Positions 19,911 to 30,057 of a DNA stretch of 51,556 nt are shown here, in pieces. A program made the position numbers and the translations under genes. The DNA is taken from contig JACRQA010000154.1 of the NCBI GenBank assembly GCA_016222915.1, positions 1 through 51,556 of the forward strand. The letters run 5' to 3'. The notes beneath the pieces were generated by a model that saw nothing but the letters and a program-made list of their open reading frames with translations, searched no databases and had not been told where the DNA came from. The stretch's first letter is position 1, and every line of letters begins with the position of its first letter. Origin of the DNA: Nitrospirota bacterium (GTDB taxonomy: Bacteria > Nitrospirota > Thermodesulfovibrionia > UBA6902).

Positions 19911-20072
19911 TATAAAAACCTGATATGTCTTTTTACGGCATTAATAATTATGGCAAGATAAATTTAATACTGTAATTTTATCACAATAACATCATTTAAA
20001 TTCAAATCATTTTACCATTATGCACGCTGAAAATATACAACCCTTTCAAGCTCCCCGCACGGGAGCGGTCAG

Positions 20073-20732
20073 TTATTTAAAGAGCACATATAAAGCGCCA
20101 AGCCCCCCGTCGCACTGTCTTGCGGTAACAAAGGCACTGATGTATTTCCTGTAACGCATTGAAAGCCATTTGACCACAATGTCCTTCAGGACCGGGCCAT
20201 TGGGAGAGCAAAGTCCCCTGCCGTGGATTATCTTAACACAACGGCGCCCCCTCTTGACGGAATCCCGGATAAAAGCATCGACCTCTTTTTCAGCCTCTTC
20301 AACAATGACCCCGTGCAGGTCCAGACAGTCCTGGACCGAGTACTTCCCTGCATGGAGGTTTTTCAGGATGTCCCCCCCATGCTCCTTATCGGTCCATTCC
20401 ACATATTCCTGCGTATCCGGGAGGTGTAACGGTTTTCGTCCACTGACAGTGTCTTTGAGGGCCTTCAATACTTCATTATCAGGCAGTTTCTTTTTTGAGG
20501 GCGGAACAACTTTTTTATGATAAAGAGGGATCTCTCTGAATTCCCTTATCTCCTGGACCTCCTTCATCGTGTTTAAAAAGAAATCCTCATCGTCGGGGGA
20601 CTTGGTTTTTTGAACAGACGCAGGTCGTTGGGGTATTTGTGCCTTCTTGCGCCTGTAAATTTTCTTCAGTTCTTTAAATGAATCGGTTACGAGTATCTCT
20701 GGCCCCTGCTTTTTGCCGTTCATGCTGCTCAC
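20073..20732 (-). CDS. Smr domain protein
   Basis: LDLHGVIVEEAEKEVDAFI and KIIHGRGLCSPNGPVLKDIV. Confidence 0.9.
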   Translation of the reverse strand: MSSMNGKKQGPEILVTDSFKELKKIYRRKKAQIPQRPASVQKTKSPDDEDFFLNTMKEVQEIREFREIPLYHKKVVPPSKKKLPDNEVLKALKDTVSGRKPLHLPDTQEYVEWTDKEHGGDILKNLHAGKYSVQDCLDLHGVIVEEAEKEVDAFIRDSVKRGRRCVKIIHGRGLCSPNGPVLKDIVVKWLSMRYRKYISAFVTARQCDGGLGALYVLFK

Positions 20733-20796
20733 TCCATGCCTATTATAACAAAAAGCCGGTTACAGTGGCGGGTATTCCCGCCCTATTGTGACAGCG

Positions 20797-21561
20797 TTAT
20801 TTTTTCCGTTCAAAGAGCCGGGCTGCAATGACTACAAACGCAAAGGATAGAAATAATATAACTGTCATATCGGTCGCAAGGCTGAAGTCAGCGCTCATCG
20901 GGCCTTCTTCAACAGGGAAGATAACATTCTTGAATGCGTCAACGCCGTATGTCAGCGGATTTAGTTTAGTTGCAACAGCCAGCGGTTTCGGCAGGAGCTT
21001 GACAGGATACATGGCTCCTGAGAGAAAGAACATAGGCATAACGATAAAATTCATGATTACACTGAAGCTTTCATAACTCTCATAAAATGTCGCGAGTAAA
21101 ATGCCGAATGTCGAAATGCAGAAAGACACGGCTATTGCGATAATCAGCACGGCAATTATCTGGAGCAGGCCGAGTTTAAGGCCGAGGACCGGAAACAACA
21201 GCAGCACAATTGCCGCCTGGATGGTGGAAACAACGGTGCCGCTCAGGCCCTTTCCGATCACTATAGACAACCTCGAAACCGGGGCGGCAAGTATCTCCTT
21301 GAAAAACCCGAATTCCTTGTCCCATATGATGGATATGGATGAGAATATGGAGCTGAAAAGTATGGTCATCCCCAATATGCCGGGGAATATAAACTGCGTA
21401 TAGGACATGCCGCCTGCCGGGCTGACCAGCCTGCTCATGCCCGCGCCGACAAGGAAAAGCCATATCAGCGGACGGGCAAGCGCTGACACAAGCCTGCTCC
21501 GCTCTCTGACGAACTTTTTAAACTCCCTTGCGACTAAGACATATATAGCGTTAAATTCCAT
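20797..21561 (-). CDS. ABC-2 type transporter permease
   Basis: Multi-TM; FPGILGMTILFSSIFSSISIIWDKEFGFFKEILAAPVSR. Confidence 0.9.
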   Translation of the reverse strand: MEFNAIYVLVAREFKKFVRERSRLVSALARPLIWLFLVGAGMSRLVSPAGGMSYTQFIFPGILGMTILFSSIFSSISIIWDKEFGFFKEILAAPVSRLSIVIGKGLSGTVVSTIQAAIVLLLFPVLGLKLGLLQIIAVLIIAIAVSFCISTFGILLATFYESYESFSVIMNFIVMPMFFLSGAMYPVKLLPKPLAVATKLNPLTYGVDAFKNVIFPVEEGPMSADFSLATDMTVILFLSFAFVVIAARLFERKK

Positions 21562-21598
21562 AGAAATAATTCGCCATAAATATAGACAGCTCGTTTGG

Positions 21599-21699
21599 CT
21601 GTCATGCCCGAGGTTCTTAATCGGGCATCCAGTTCATTAGCTGCCTGGATTCCCGCTTACTGCCTGCCAACAGTAGGTGCTTTAAGCACGGGAATGACA
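21599..21699. repeat. Dispersed-type palindromic repeat in ABC operon spacer
   Basis: ATGCCCGA...TCGGGCAT and ATTCCCG...CGGGAAT nested inverted repeats between the two ABC genes. Confidence 0.65.
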
Positions 21700-21727
21700 A
21701 TAAATGTATCTTGATGAACTATCTAAA

Positions 21728-22705
21728 TCAATGCCTCCTCCTATACGCCCTTACCTCTTCCTTGATGTTACTCATCCCCGAGGCATCCTCCTCCCTTATG
21801 GCCTTGCCGGTCAGTTTCAGAAAGACGTCGTTTATCGTAGGTCTTTGCAGTTTTACTGAGAGCACCTTGTCTCCGAGACCCCGGATGAGCTCCGGTATGC
21901 AGGCGTCTCCCCTGTTTGAAGTCAGGTAGAGCTCTCCTTCTTTGTTCTCGGCATCGATGTCGAAGAGTTTTTTGATCTCCTGTTGAGACCACTTGTTGTC
22001 CCTCGTTTTTAGAGAGATAACGTCTCCGCCTATTATCTTTTTTAATTCATCAGGACTGCCCTCCGCAATTATTTTCCCGTTATCTATAATGGCTATCTTA
22101 TCGCAGACCTCGGCCTCTTCCATATAATGAGTAGTCATGAAAATAGTCACATTGTGCTTCTTCGGCATTTCCGTAATGACCCCCCACAAATTCGCCCGTG
22201 ACTGGGGGTCCAGCCCGAGAGTGGGTTCATCAAGAAAAAGTACCCTCGGCCTGTGTATGAGCCCCCTTGCCACTTCAAGCCTGCGTTTCATGCCGCCCGA
22301 ATACTTTTTGACAAGGTCGTCTCTCCGATCATACAACTCGACAAAATTCAGGGCATCATGGACACGGCCCTTGATTTCTGACTTTTTGACCCCATAAAGA
22401 TAGGCATGAAACACCAGGTTTTCATAGGCCGTGAGGTCCTTGTCAAGAGTTGAGTCCTGGAACACGATGCCTATGGATTTTCTGACCGCTGAAGGTTCTT
22501 TCAAACAGTCATGATCATTGATGAAGGCCTTACCCGATGTTGCGGATATAAGTGTGCAGAGGACATTTATCGTAGTGGTCTTTCCCGCCCCGTTCGGGCC
22601 GAGAAAGCCGAAGATGGTCCCTTCCTTGACCTCAAAGGATATGCCGTCAACAGCGGCCAGATTGCCATAGCGTTTGACGAGATTTTCAACCTTGATTATC
22701 GGCAT
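21728..22705 (-). CDS. ABC transporter ATP-binding protein (daunorubicin-resistance-type)
   Basis: Walker A GPNGAGKTT, signature KYSGGMKRRLEVARGL, Walker B VLFLDEP. Confidence 0.92.
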   Translation of the reverse strand: MPIIKVENLVKRYGNLAAVDGISFEVKEGTIFGFLGPNGAGKTTTINVLCTLISATSGKAFINDHDCLKEPSAVRKSIGIVFQDSTLDKDLTAYENLVFHAYLYGVKKSEIKGRVHDALNFVELYDRRDDLVKKYSGGMKRRLEVARGLIHRPRVLFLDEPTLGLDPQSRANLWGVITEMPKKHNVTIFMTTHYMEEAEVCDKIAIIDNGKIIAEGSPDELKKIIGGDVISLKTRDNKWSQQEIKKLFDIDAENKEGELYLTSNRGDACIPELIRGLGDKVLSVKLQRPTINDVFLKLTGKAIREEDASGMSNIKEEVRAYRRRH

Positions 22706-22719
22706 AAAATTATCGATAG

Positions 22720-22887
22720 CAGGACAGGGAGTCTGCCGGAAAAGCTTTACCTGCGATACCTCAGTGAGATTTCAGAAAGCATAATTTACGTTTTTTAAAT
22801 TTCACTGGTCGCTGCTTCCTGCATCTAAGGCTTTATTCATATCATTACATCGCTTTGTAAAGGTTTTCCGGCAGACTCCCTGTCCTG
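22720..22887. repeat. 31-bp inverted repeat pair (1 mismatch) bounding a 168-bp segment
   Basis: CAGGACAGGGAGTCTGCCGGAAAAGCTTTAC (22720-22750) vs GTAAAGGTTTTCCGGCAGACTCCCTGTCCTG (22857-22887). Confidence 0.9.
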
Positions 22888-23015
22888 TTTATGCAACGTT
22901 AACGTTCAGTTAAGAATTTATATGAAAATAATATTAAATGCAACAATCCCGATTGAACTGCTGTTATTATGTGTGATAGAATTCAGCGCATGAATAAAGA
23001 ATCGAGGGCCATGTT

Positions 23016-24461
23016 ATGAAAGTATCGGTCAAGGACAGTAAAGAGACAGCTTTTTCGTGTGACGTATTAATTCTCCCCCTGCTGGAAAATCAGGGGATAC
23101 GTCCATATCGTGATATAGACAACGCGCTCGGCGGTCTCCCTGGAAAGACCATGTCCTCCAAAGAATTCAGCGGCAGGTACGGCGAGATGTCCCTTCTTCA
23201 CACACAGGGCAGGATCAAACCTGAAAGGGTCCTCCTCGTTGGATTGGGGAAAAAAGAAGATATCACGCCTGACAAGCTGAGACAGGCCGGAGGCAAGGCC
23301 GCTTCGTTTGTTCGCTCGCTCGGGGCCAGTCATGCGGGACTTTCCACCAGGACAATCGGACCATTGCATATTTCTCCTGCTGTGTTCCTTGAGGGCTGTC
23401 TGCTTTCCGATTACCGTTTTGAAAAATACAGAAAAGAAGAAAACAGGAAGGGCCTGAAGGGCATTACCGTACTTACAGGAAAAGATATCGGCAAACAGAT
23501 AAAGTGGATGATGGCCGTTGCAAAGGCAACATACCTGACGCGTGATCTCGTGAACACGCCGTCAAATGACATGACCCCCTCGGGTCTCGTCAGGGCTGCG
23601 CGCTCCCTTAAGAAGGTCTCCGTGAAGGTCATTGAGAGAAAACAGGCCGAAGCTCTCGGAATGGGCGCATATATCTCCGTTGCAAAGGGCTCGATGGAAC
23701 CACCCAAATTTATCGTTATCACCTATAAAGGGAAAAACTCCGCACCGATTGCTCTCGTCGGGAAGGCAATAACCTTTGACAGCGGGGGCATATCACTGAA
23801 GCCAAGCGAGGGCATGGAGAAGATGAAATACGACATGGCCGGCGGCGCAGCGGTGCTGGGTGTCCTGCATGCCGCAGCGGAAATGAATTTACCCGTTCAC
23901 ATAATAGCGGTCATTCCGGCCACTGAAAACCTTCCCGGAGGCAGTGCCTCAAAACCGGGTGATGTTGTGAGGTCACTGGATGGTAAAACCATCGAGATCA
24001 TCAGCACGGACGCTGAGGGGCGCCTGGTGCTCGCGGACGCTATCAGTTATGTGAAAAAATTCAGGCCCTCGGCGATCATAGATATCGCTACCCTCACCGG
24101 GGCATGCTCGATAGCTTTCGGGAATGAGGCAATTGCAATGATGGGCAATGACGATTCACTCATGGCAATAATGAAAAAGGCCTCGGAAGAAACCTCTGAA
24201 CACGCATGGCAGATGCCCCTCTTTGATGGATACAAAGACTATATCAAGAGCGATATCGCCGACCTGAAGAATTCAGGCGGCAGGACCGGCTCACTTATCA
24301 GCTCAGCATATTTTCTGAAGGAATTTGCAGGCGATGTCCCCTGGGTCCATCTCGACATCGCAGGGACCGCGTGGACTGACAAGGACAAGCCGTACATTCC
24401 AAAGGGGGCGACCGGGATCGGGGTCAGGCTGCTGCTGAAGTTTCTGGAAAACTATAAATAA
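23016..24461 (+). CDS. pepA: Leucyl aminopeptidase
   Basis: LVGKAITFDSGGISLKPS, STDAEGRLVLADA; M17 peptidase motifs. Confidence 0.93.
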   Translation: MKVSVKDSKETAFSCDVLILPLLENQGIRPYRDIDNALGGLPGKTMSSKEFSGRYGEMSLLHTQGRIKPERVLLVGLGKKEDITPDKLRQAGGKAASFVRSLGASHAGLSTRTIGPLHISPAVFLEGCLLSDYRFEKYRKEENRKGLKGITVLTGKDIGKQIKWMMAVAKATYLTRDLVNTPSNDMTPSGLVRAARSLKKVSVKVIERKQAEALGMGAYISVAKGSMEPPKFIVITYKGKNSAPIALVGKAITFDSGGISLKPSEGMEKMKYDMAGGAAVLGVLHAAAEMNLPVHIIAVIPATENLPGGSASKPGDVVRSLDGKTIEIISTDAEGRLVLADAISYVKKFRPSAIIDIATLTGACSIAFGNEAIAMMGNDDSLMAIMKKASEETSEHAWQMPLFDGYKDYIKSDIADLKNSGGRTGSLISSAYFLKEFAGDVPWVHLDIAGTAWTDKDKPYIPKGATGIGVRLLLKFLENYK

Positions 24462-24536
24462 GGGGGAAGTAACAGATAAAACGATTTTATACTTCTTCTC
24501 TGTGCCTCTGTGGTAAATAAATATCTCTGCATCTAT

Positions 24537-24956
24537 CTATTGCTTGTGCTGCCGTTTCATCTCTTCCTGTTTCTTGATCATGTCATCAATTTCCTTTAAC
24601 TGCCTGCTGTCGGCCCCGTATAACTTCTCTCTTATGTCCCTTGCCCTGTTATAAAGCGGCGATGCCTTTTCAAACCTGCCCGTCAGAGTATATGAGAACG
24701 CCAGGTTCATTATCGGATTGACCAGGACTTCTTTGCCGGCATGAGATTTCTCTAACTCATTGATTGCCTGTGTGCATACCTTTTCGACTAATGCCATATC
24801 ACCATGTACGAGGGCGTTTCTCGCTTCGAGGTTGCAATTATTTGAATATTCCTTCTCCTGCTGAGATAGGGACTCGCCTGATGCCGGGTCCGCTGCGAAA
24901 GTATTTGAGCAGTGAAGACCAACAAGCACAAACAATAAAACATAAATATATTTCAT
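24537..24956 (-). CDS. Secreted tetratricopeptide-repeat protein
   Basis: Start at MKYIYVLLFVL with SD ggaggagaat; TPR-like NLAFSYTLTGRFEKASPLYNRARDIREKLYG. Confidence 0.75.
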   Translation of the reverse strand: MKYIYVLLFVLVGLHCSNTFAADPASGESLSQQEKEYSNNCNLEARNALVHGDMALVEKVCTQAINELEKSHAGKEVLVNPIMNLAFSYTLTGRFEKASPLYNRARDIREKLYGADSRQLKEIDDMIKKQEEMKRQHKQ

Positions 24957-25083
24957 GATATTCTCCTCCGGATATAATGCGGAATTCAAAGCTGTGACGG
25001 ATGAAAAATAATAACAGTTCTTTTAAATAATTGACAATGGGACAAGTTCGCGTTGATACATAAGGCTAAGATGTTCTACCCTT

Positions 25084-25126
25084 GGCGGGACACGTGCACG
25101 CTGAAACACAGCGTACGTGTCCCGCC
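25084..25126. repeat. Large palindromic hairpin (REP-like)
   Basis: GGCGGGACACGTgcACGCTG ... CAGCGTACGTGTCCCGCC. Confidence 0.75.
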
Positions 25127-25191
25127 GCTCAGCTATAATGACCTGCTTTTCGTGTTGAGTCTGAACAACAGCGTTTCATCAATAGTTTTTC

Positions 25192-25275
25192 TTATTTTTT
25201 CTTCTTGGCGTCTTTTTTTACGTTTTTCTGTTTTGCGCTTTTCTCCTTGTCCTTCTTTCCGCCTTTATCTCCCAT
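25192..25275 (-). CDS. 27-aa Lys-rich small protein (absent from ORF track)
   Basis: ATG GGA GAT AAA ... TAA encodes MGDKGGKKDKEKSAKQKNVKKDAKKKK; strong SD GGAGGTG upstream on the minus strand. Confidence 0.65.
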   Translation of the reverse strand: MGDKGGKKDKEKSAKQKNVKKDAKKKK

Positions 25276-25437
25276 ATATTTTCACCTCCTTCCCGAAGAA
25301 TTAAATTCAGTCCAAGAATTATAACCATCTTTGAGACAAAGATAAAGGGGAAAATACGGGTGGGGACATCCCTTGCGTTCTGATGTATAAGGTCTCCCCT
25401 TTACAAGGGGAGATTTAGAGCGGTAAAGGAAGACAAT

Positions 25438-26295
25438 TCATCTGATCGCTTTAGTCACAGCTCTCAGCTCATGCAGTATGTCCTGAATCAAATCCGTACT
25501 GATCTTCTTTGAAATCCGGATGCTATCGATGAATCCGGGATCTTCCACTATATTTATTAAATCTGTCTTCTGAATAACATTATGGGGCGCCATGTTAAAT
25601 AGCTTTGCATACTTTTCCCTGATGTCAAACACCCTGCGGAAAACGGCCTTTCTGCCGTTTCGAAGTCTGCTGTAGCCGTTTATCTTCCGGTATTTGTCTT
25701 CCGGGTCCCTGGTGTAATTTTTGTTTTGGATTTGCAGATTCTTCAATAGAAAAGGCTCCAGTAATTTCTTCGCGTACAGTTTTGCCAGAATGACGTCTTT
25801 CAATGCAAGGAGGTATATTACGTCTTTGATGGCATAATCAAGTGCATCATCGGCAATAGGTCTTTTCCCCCAATTATGTTTCTGATATTTCTTTTTCTTT
25901 TCCAGGAAAATTCCAAGCTCATATGCAATTAATGAATGAAGGTCCTTCTTATCGTAATTAAGAAGCTCGGCAGCCGGTCTTAAATCGAGTATCGATTTTA
26001 TTTCTATACCGGTAGTGTTTTTCAGCAAAGACAAATCGCTCCCCGCATCATACATCACTTTCAGAACGTCTTTGTTCTCAAAGAGAAGTTTAAGGGTATC
26101 GATATCTATTTTGAACGGATCGATGATTATATTGTTAACGCCGTCGAAGACTTGTATCAGGCATAATTTTTCTCCGTAAGCATGTAAATTGGATTCCGCT
26201 TCTATATCCAGCGCGATAATATGAAGCCCTTTTTCTTCAAACTTCTTCAGGTAAGATCGAAGTTCTGCCTTGTTTTCAATTTTGATGAAATTCAC
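25438..26295 (-). CDS. Ribonuclease D-like 3'-5' exonuclease
   Basis: ALDIEAESNLHAYGEKLCLIQV (DEDD exonuclease I), KVMYDAGSDLSLL, DDALDYAIKDVIYLLAL. Confidence 0.85.
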   Translation of the reverse strand: MNFIKIENKAELRSYLKKFEEKGLHIIALDIEAESNLHAYGEKLCLIQVFDGVNNIIIDPFKIDIDTLKLLFENKDVLKVMYDAGSDLSLLKNTTGIEIKSILDLRPAAELLNYDKKDLHSLIAYELGIFLEKKKKYQKHNWGKRPIADDALDYAIKDVIYLLALKDVILAKLYAKKLLEPFLLKNLQIQNKNYTRDPEDKYRKINGYSRLRNGRKAVFRRVFDIREKYAKLFNMAPHNVIQKTDLINIVEDPGFIDSIRISKKISTDLIQDILHELRAVTKAIR

Positions 26296-26380
26296 AAATA
26301 TCTCCGGTCCGGCAATTAATCACCGATATAATAACAGACCATGCTAAGCAATTTAAGCCGGGTCCAAGGATGCAGTTTTA

Positions 26381-26941
26381 TTATTTACCGGCAGGATTAA
26401 ATGAGCGCTCCAACAGCTCATCAATCGCCTGCCTGCCTTCATCACTCAAATAACGCGTGCCGGTGACGGCTATTGTTTTATGATTTATGACTGGTTCTTC
26501 CGTTACCCATTCATTATGCACCCAGGATACCCATTCTTTCCTGTCCTGCTCAAATAAATATACGGGCCGGTTGAACAGCTTTGCCAGTTCCACGCCCCAG
26601 CCGGTGCCGCCCTTGACCGTCCCGTTCGACAACAGCCATCCCACGGCAAAGACCTGGTAACCGTTATTGACGATGTGGAACAATACCTGAAAAATTTTCT
26701 GCATCATGGGCGTTGTGGCAAATGAGCGTTCCATGCGCTTCCTTATGATGTCCGGCCCGACGACGCCACGGGACAGCTCCTCATCGGACAATATTTTCAG
26801 GCCCTTGTCACGGCTTATCTCATGCCCTTCAAAATTAAGTGTTACTTCCTGCATGCCCCACTTCTCCGCGGCCTTTCCGAAATATTCCTCAGTGCCTTTG
26901 TGGCCGCCTGTATACATTGTGACTTTTTTAGGATCTAACAT
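26381..26941 (-). CDS. SLOG/Rossmann-like hypothetical protein
   Basis: TGGHKGTEEYFGKAAEKWG, GGTGWGVELAKLFNRPVYLFEQ; Gly-rich Rossmann-like pattern. Confidence 0.55.
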   Translation of the reverse strand: MLDPKKVTMYTGGHKGTEEYFGKAAEKWGMQEVTLNFEGHEISRDKGLKILSDEELSRGVVGPDIIRKRMERSFATTPMMQKIFQVLFHIVNNGYQVFAVGWLLSNGTVKGGTGWGVELAKLFNRPVYLFEQDRKEWVSWVHNEWVTEEPVINHKTIAVTGTRYLSDEGRQAIDELLERSFNPAGK

Positions 26942-27134
26942 GATCTTCTCCTTTTATAAATGTATTCCTTGAATCAATGCCATTGTATAGGATACAGGAT
27001 AGAATTTTGATTTGTAAAATTAAGACGGCAGCAACAGTGTCACGCCGGGAGAGTAAGTCCTGAATAATTGAGCGTCAGTTCGGGAAATTACATTATTACA
27101 ATGCAAATTAACTGCAGCCGATGGCGGGAGACGG

Positions 27135-27617
27135 TCACTTCATTTGCTTGTTTAAGGCAGCATTAACATGTTCGATCAGTTTACTTTCAATGTACCCCTT
27201 TGACTGGCAAGCTACCCATCCTACAAACGTAGCATGCCACCACAATGAGGCCTTGAATGCTGCGCTTATATGCATCGTTGTTTTGCCGTCATCCGTTTCC
27301 TTGATGAACGTATTGAATTTACCTAACATTGCATGATAAACATAAAAACCGCCGGGGGCGCCGCAGTCACAATAATCCGACAAATACTGGAAGCCCTCGT
27401 ACGGGACCTTTATTTCTTCCGTTTCTATTAGCCCTGAATTATCAGTCCCTTCTTTAACCGGTATCTTCTCTTTTTTGAAAAACTCTTTCACCGATCCGGC
27501 TGTCCGGTCATACTTTGCATTAAAAGTCCCGGTGGACTGAACATCATGCAACAGAGGCGGCACGGTTGCGCAACCTGCAATAAAAAAGCTCATTGCAACA
27601 ATTAACAATCTCTTCAT
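27135..27617 (-). CDS. Hypothetical lipoprotein
   Basis: MKRLLIVAMSFFIAGCATVPP lipobox. Confidence 0.7.
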   Translation of the reverse strand: MKRLLIVAMSFFIAGCATVPPLLHDVQSTGTFNAKYDRTAGSVKEFFKKEKIPVKEGTDNSGLIETEEIKVPYEGFQYLSDYCDCGAPGGFYVYHAMLGKFNTFIKETDDGKTTMHISAAFKASLWWHATFVGWVACQSKGYIESKLIEHVNAALNKQMK

Positions 27618-27763
27618 GGCCGGGCCTTCTTCATATAAGGTTCATTCCGTCTCGATGCTGCAATTGCATCAAGTATCTGATTTATAACAAGGTATTAATA
27701 TTAACGGCGCATCCCGGATTATTCTTTACCGGATTGTATTCATGGCGGGGTCGCGTGTATCTG

Positions 27764-29398
27764 CTAACACAGTCCAAGGGCCTCCCTGGTCATTTTTTCA
27801 GCAGTCTCAAAAACAGCCCTTTTTCCTTCCTCTGTCCTGGCCTCAATATAAAACCTCACCTTCGGCTCTGTCCCGGACGGCCTGATCATCAACCATGACC
27901 CGTCATCAAATACGAGCTTGGTCCCGTCAACTGTGATTACATCCCTTACAGTCCTCCGGTCCCCGTTTACTTCGATAACGCTTCCCTCTTTATACTTCTC
28001 CCTTATTGAGGAAAGCTTATTGATCAATATCTCTCCGGCCAGGGCGCGTTCCACCTCGATGCCGGAGCGGTCGGGATAGTAGTGTCCGAATTCGGACATG
28101 ATGTCTTTCAGGTAGTCGCTCAGGTTCTTGCCTGTCACCGCCATCATTTCAATGGCAATCAGTATTCCGAACAGGGCGTCTTTCTCCAGTGTGTGGTTGA
28201 AGCCGGAAATGCCGTCTGATTCTTCAAAACATACTATGGCCCTTTCCTGAGAATTCCTTAACATATACGGTCTGAAGTTCTTGAACCCTACCCTGGTCTC
28301 CCTGATGGGGATGTCCAATTTCTTTGCTATGGCATTGACCAGATTGCTGGTCCCCACGGATTTCACAGCCATTCCCGATATGCCTTTATGAACATGAAGA
28401 AAGTGTAAGGCCATCGCGCCGAAATAGTTCATCGGAATTATCATGCTGTCATCGGCATGGCGTATACGGTCGCCGTCAGGATCGAGAATGACTCCGAGCT
28501 TAAATGCCGCTTTGCTTTCTTTTAAAATATTTCTCAGACCTTTCATGTTGCTGTCGGACGGCTCAGGAGCGACCCCTCCAAAAAGATAATCATCCTCTGT
28601 GCGCAGATATTTTATTTTATGGTTTTTACCTATGATCCTCTCGATGCGTCCCCTGGTTGCACCGTGAACGTTATCGATACATATAACACAATCTTCTCTC
28701 TCAATAAATCCCCTGATTTTTTGAATGTCCAGAGTCTTTCTCTCAGCAATGTATTTCACATACAGGTCCGTCAGGTCTATTTTTTCAACATTGTCCGGCT
28801 CTGCTGTACCGGGGACCAGGGATTCGCCCATCATTCTGTTGGCGATCTCTTCAATCTTGGTAGTAATTTCAGGCCCTGCAGGGCCGCCGTCAGATGGGTT
28901 GAATTTAAAACCTCCATAGTTTGCAGGATTGTGAGAAGGGGTAAGATTTATCGAGCATGCCGCGTTCAGCATTTCAATTCCCGCTGAAAATTCCGGGGTG
29001 GCAGCCTCTCCCGCATACCAGGTCTTTATCCCGTCCCGCTGTAGCAGCCTGATCACTTCCCCTGCAAAAGCAGGCCCGAGAAACCGGTTATCATGTCCGA
29101 CGATCACTCCCCTTTGCTTTATTTCTTCAAAACCGGACACCCCCATGGCCCCCATGACGGAAGGACTGTTTTCCCTGAACATGCTGATGATGGCTGACGT
29201 CACTACCCGCACATTGTTGAACGTATAATCCGTGCCGATCTCGCCCCTCCATCCCGAGGTGCCGAACACAACCCTGGTCGGAGCATTATTTTCCCTGGCA
29301 AATTTCTCTATTATTGACAGCAAGCCCCTGTTAGCCGAGACATCCGAAAGTATCGCTTTCCAGCAGGCAGCTGCATTTTCAAATCCGTGGATCATCAT
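27764..29398 (-). CDS. Phosphoglucomutase/phosphomannomutase family protein
   Basis: FGTSGWRGEIG, LTPSHNPANYGGFKFNPSDGGPA, LDPDGDRIRHAD, IRPSGTEPKVRFYIEA. Confidence 0.93.
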   Translation of the reverse strand: MMIHGFENAAACWKAILSDVSANRGLLSIIEKFARENNAPTRVVFGTSGWRGEIGTDYTFNNVRVVTSAIISMFRENSPSVMGAMGVSGFEEIKQRGVIVGHDNRFLGPAFAGEVIRLLQRDGIKTWYAGEAATPEFSAGIEMLNAACSINLTPSHNPANYGGFKFNPSDGGPAGPEITTKIEEIANRMMGESLVPGTAEPDNVEKIDLTDLYVKYIAERKTLDIQKIRGFIEREDCVICIDNVHGATRGRIERIIGKNHKIKYLRTEDDYLFGGVAPEPSDSNMKGLRNILKESKAAFKLGVILDPDGDRIRHADDSMIIPMNYFGAMALHFLHVHKGISGMAVKSVGTSNLVNAIAKKLDIPIRETRVGFKNFRPYMLRNSQERAIVCFEESDGISGFNHTLEKDALFGILIAIEMMAVTGKNLSDYLKDIMSEFGHYYPDRSGIEVERALAGEILINKLSSIREKYKEGSVIEVNGDRRTVRDVITVDGTKLVFDDGSWLMIRPSGTEPKVRFYIEARTEEGKRAVFETAEKMTREALGLC

Positions 29399-29557
29399 CC
29401 CTCCTGGCGTATAAATAATTAAATATCTTCATCCACTGCAGAGGCAACCTCTTTGTGGCCGACCATAGAAATAGTCTGGAAACGAATATTACGTACTATA
29501 TTATCATATGATATTTTCTATTTGTCTTCATCGAAATAATAAGTTAAAATTATTGCC

Positions 29558-30001
29558 ATGATCATAGCCGTCATAGGCGCAGGTTCCTGCAGTAAAGAAA
29601 TATATGGCATAGCCGAAGAAGCCGGCAAACTGATCGCCATGAACGGCGCCGTGCTCATGACCGGGGGCCTTGGGGGAGTAATGGAGGCCGCGTCAAAAGG
29701 GGCACAGGAGGAAGGCGGTATCACCATCGGGATACTTCCCGGTTTCAGTAAAGATGAAGCAAACACGTATGTAGACATCCCGATAGCAACGGGGCTCAGC
29801 CACGCGAGAAATGCCGTTATCGCACGTTCCGCAGATGCCTTGATCGCTATTGCCGGGGAATACGGCACGCTTTCCGAAATAGCCATAGCCTTAAAGCTCG
29901 GAAAACCGGTCATCGGCATTAAAACATGGGACACCATCGCAGGTGTCATTCATGTTAATACACCTGCGGAAGCGATAAACGAAATATCCAGGTTTATATA
30001 G
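29558..30001 (+). CDS. TIGR00725-type SLOG/LOG-like protein
   Basis: MTGGLGGVMEAASKGAQEEGGITIGILPG, AGEYGTLSEIAIALKLGKPVIGI. Confidence 0.85.
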   Translation: MIIAVIGAGSCSKEIYGIAEEAGKLIAMNGAVLMTGGLGGVMEAASKGAQEEGGITIGILPGFSKDEANTYVDIPIATGLSHARNAVIARSADALIAIAGEYGTLSEIAIALKLGKPVIGIKTWDTIAGVIHVNTPAEAINEISRFI

Positions 30002-30057
30002 TAACTGCATGGGAAGCCGGTGAAGTGCATTCATTGGGACATAACCTTCCATGCCCA

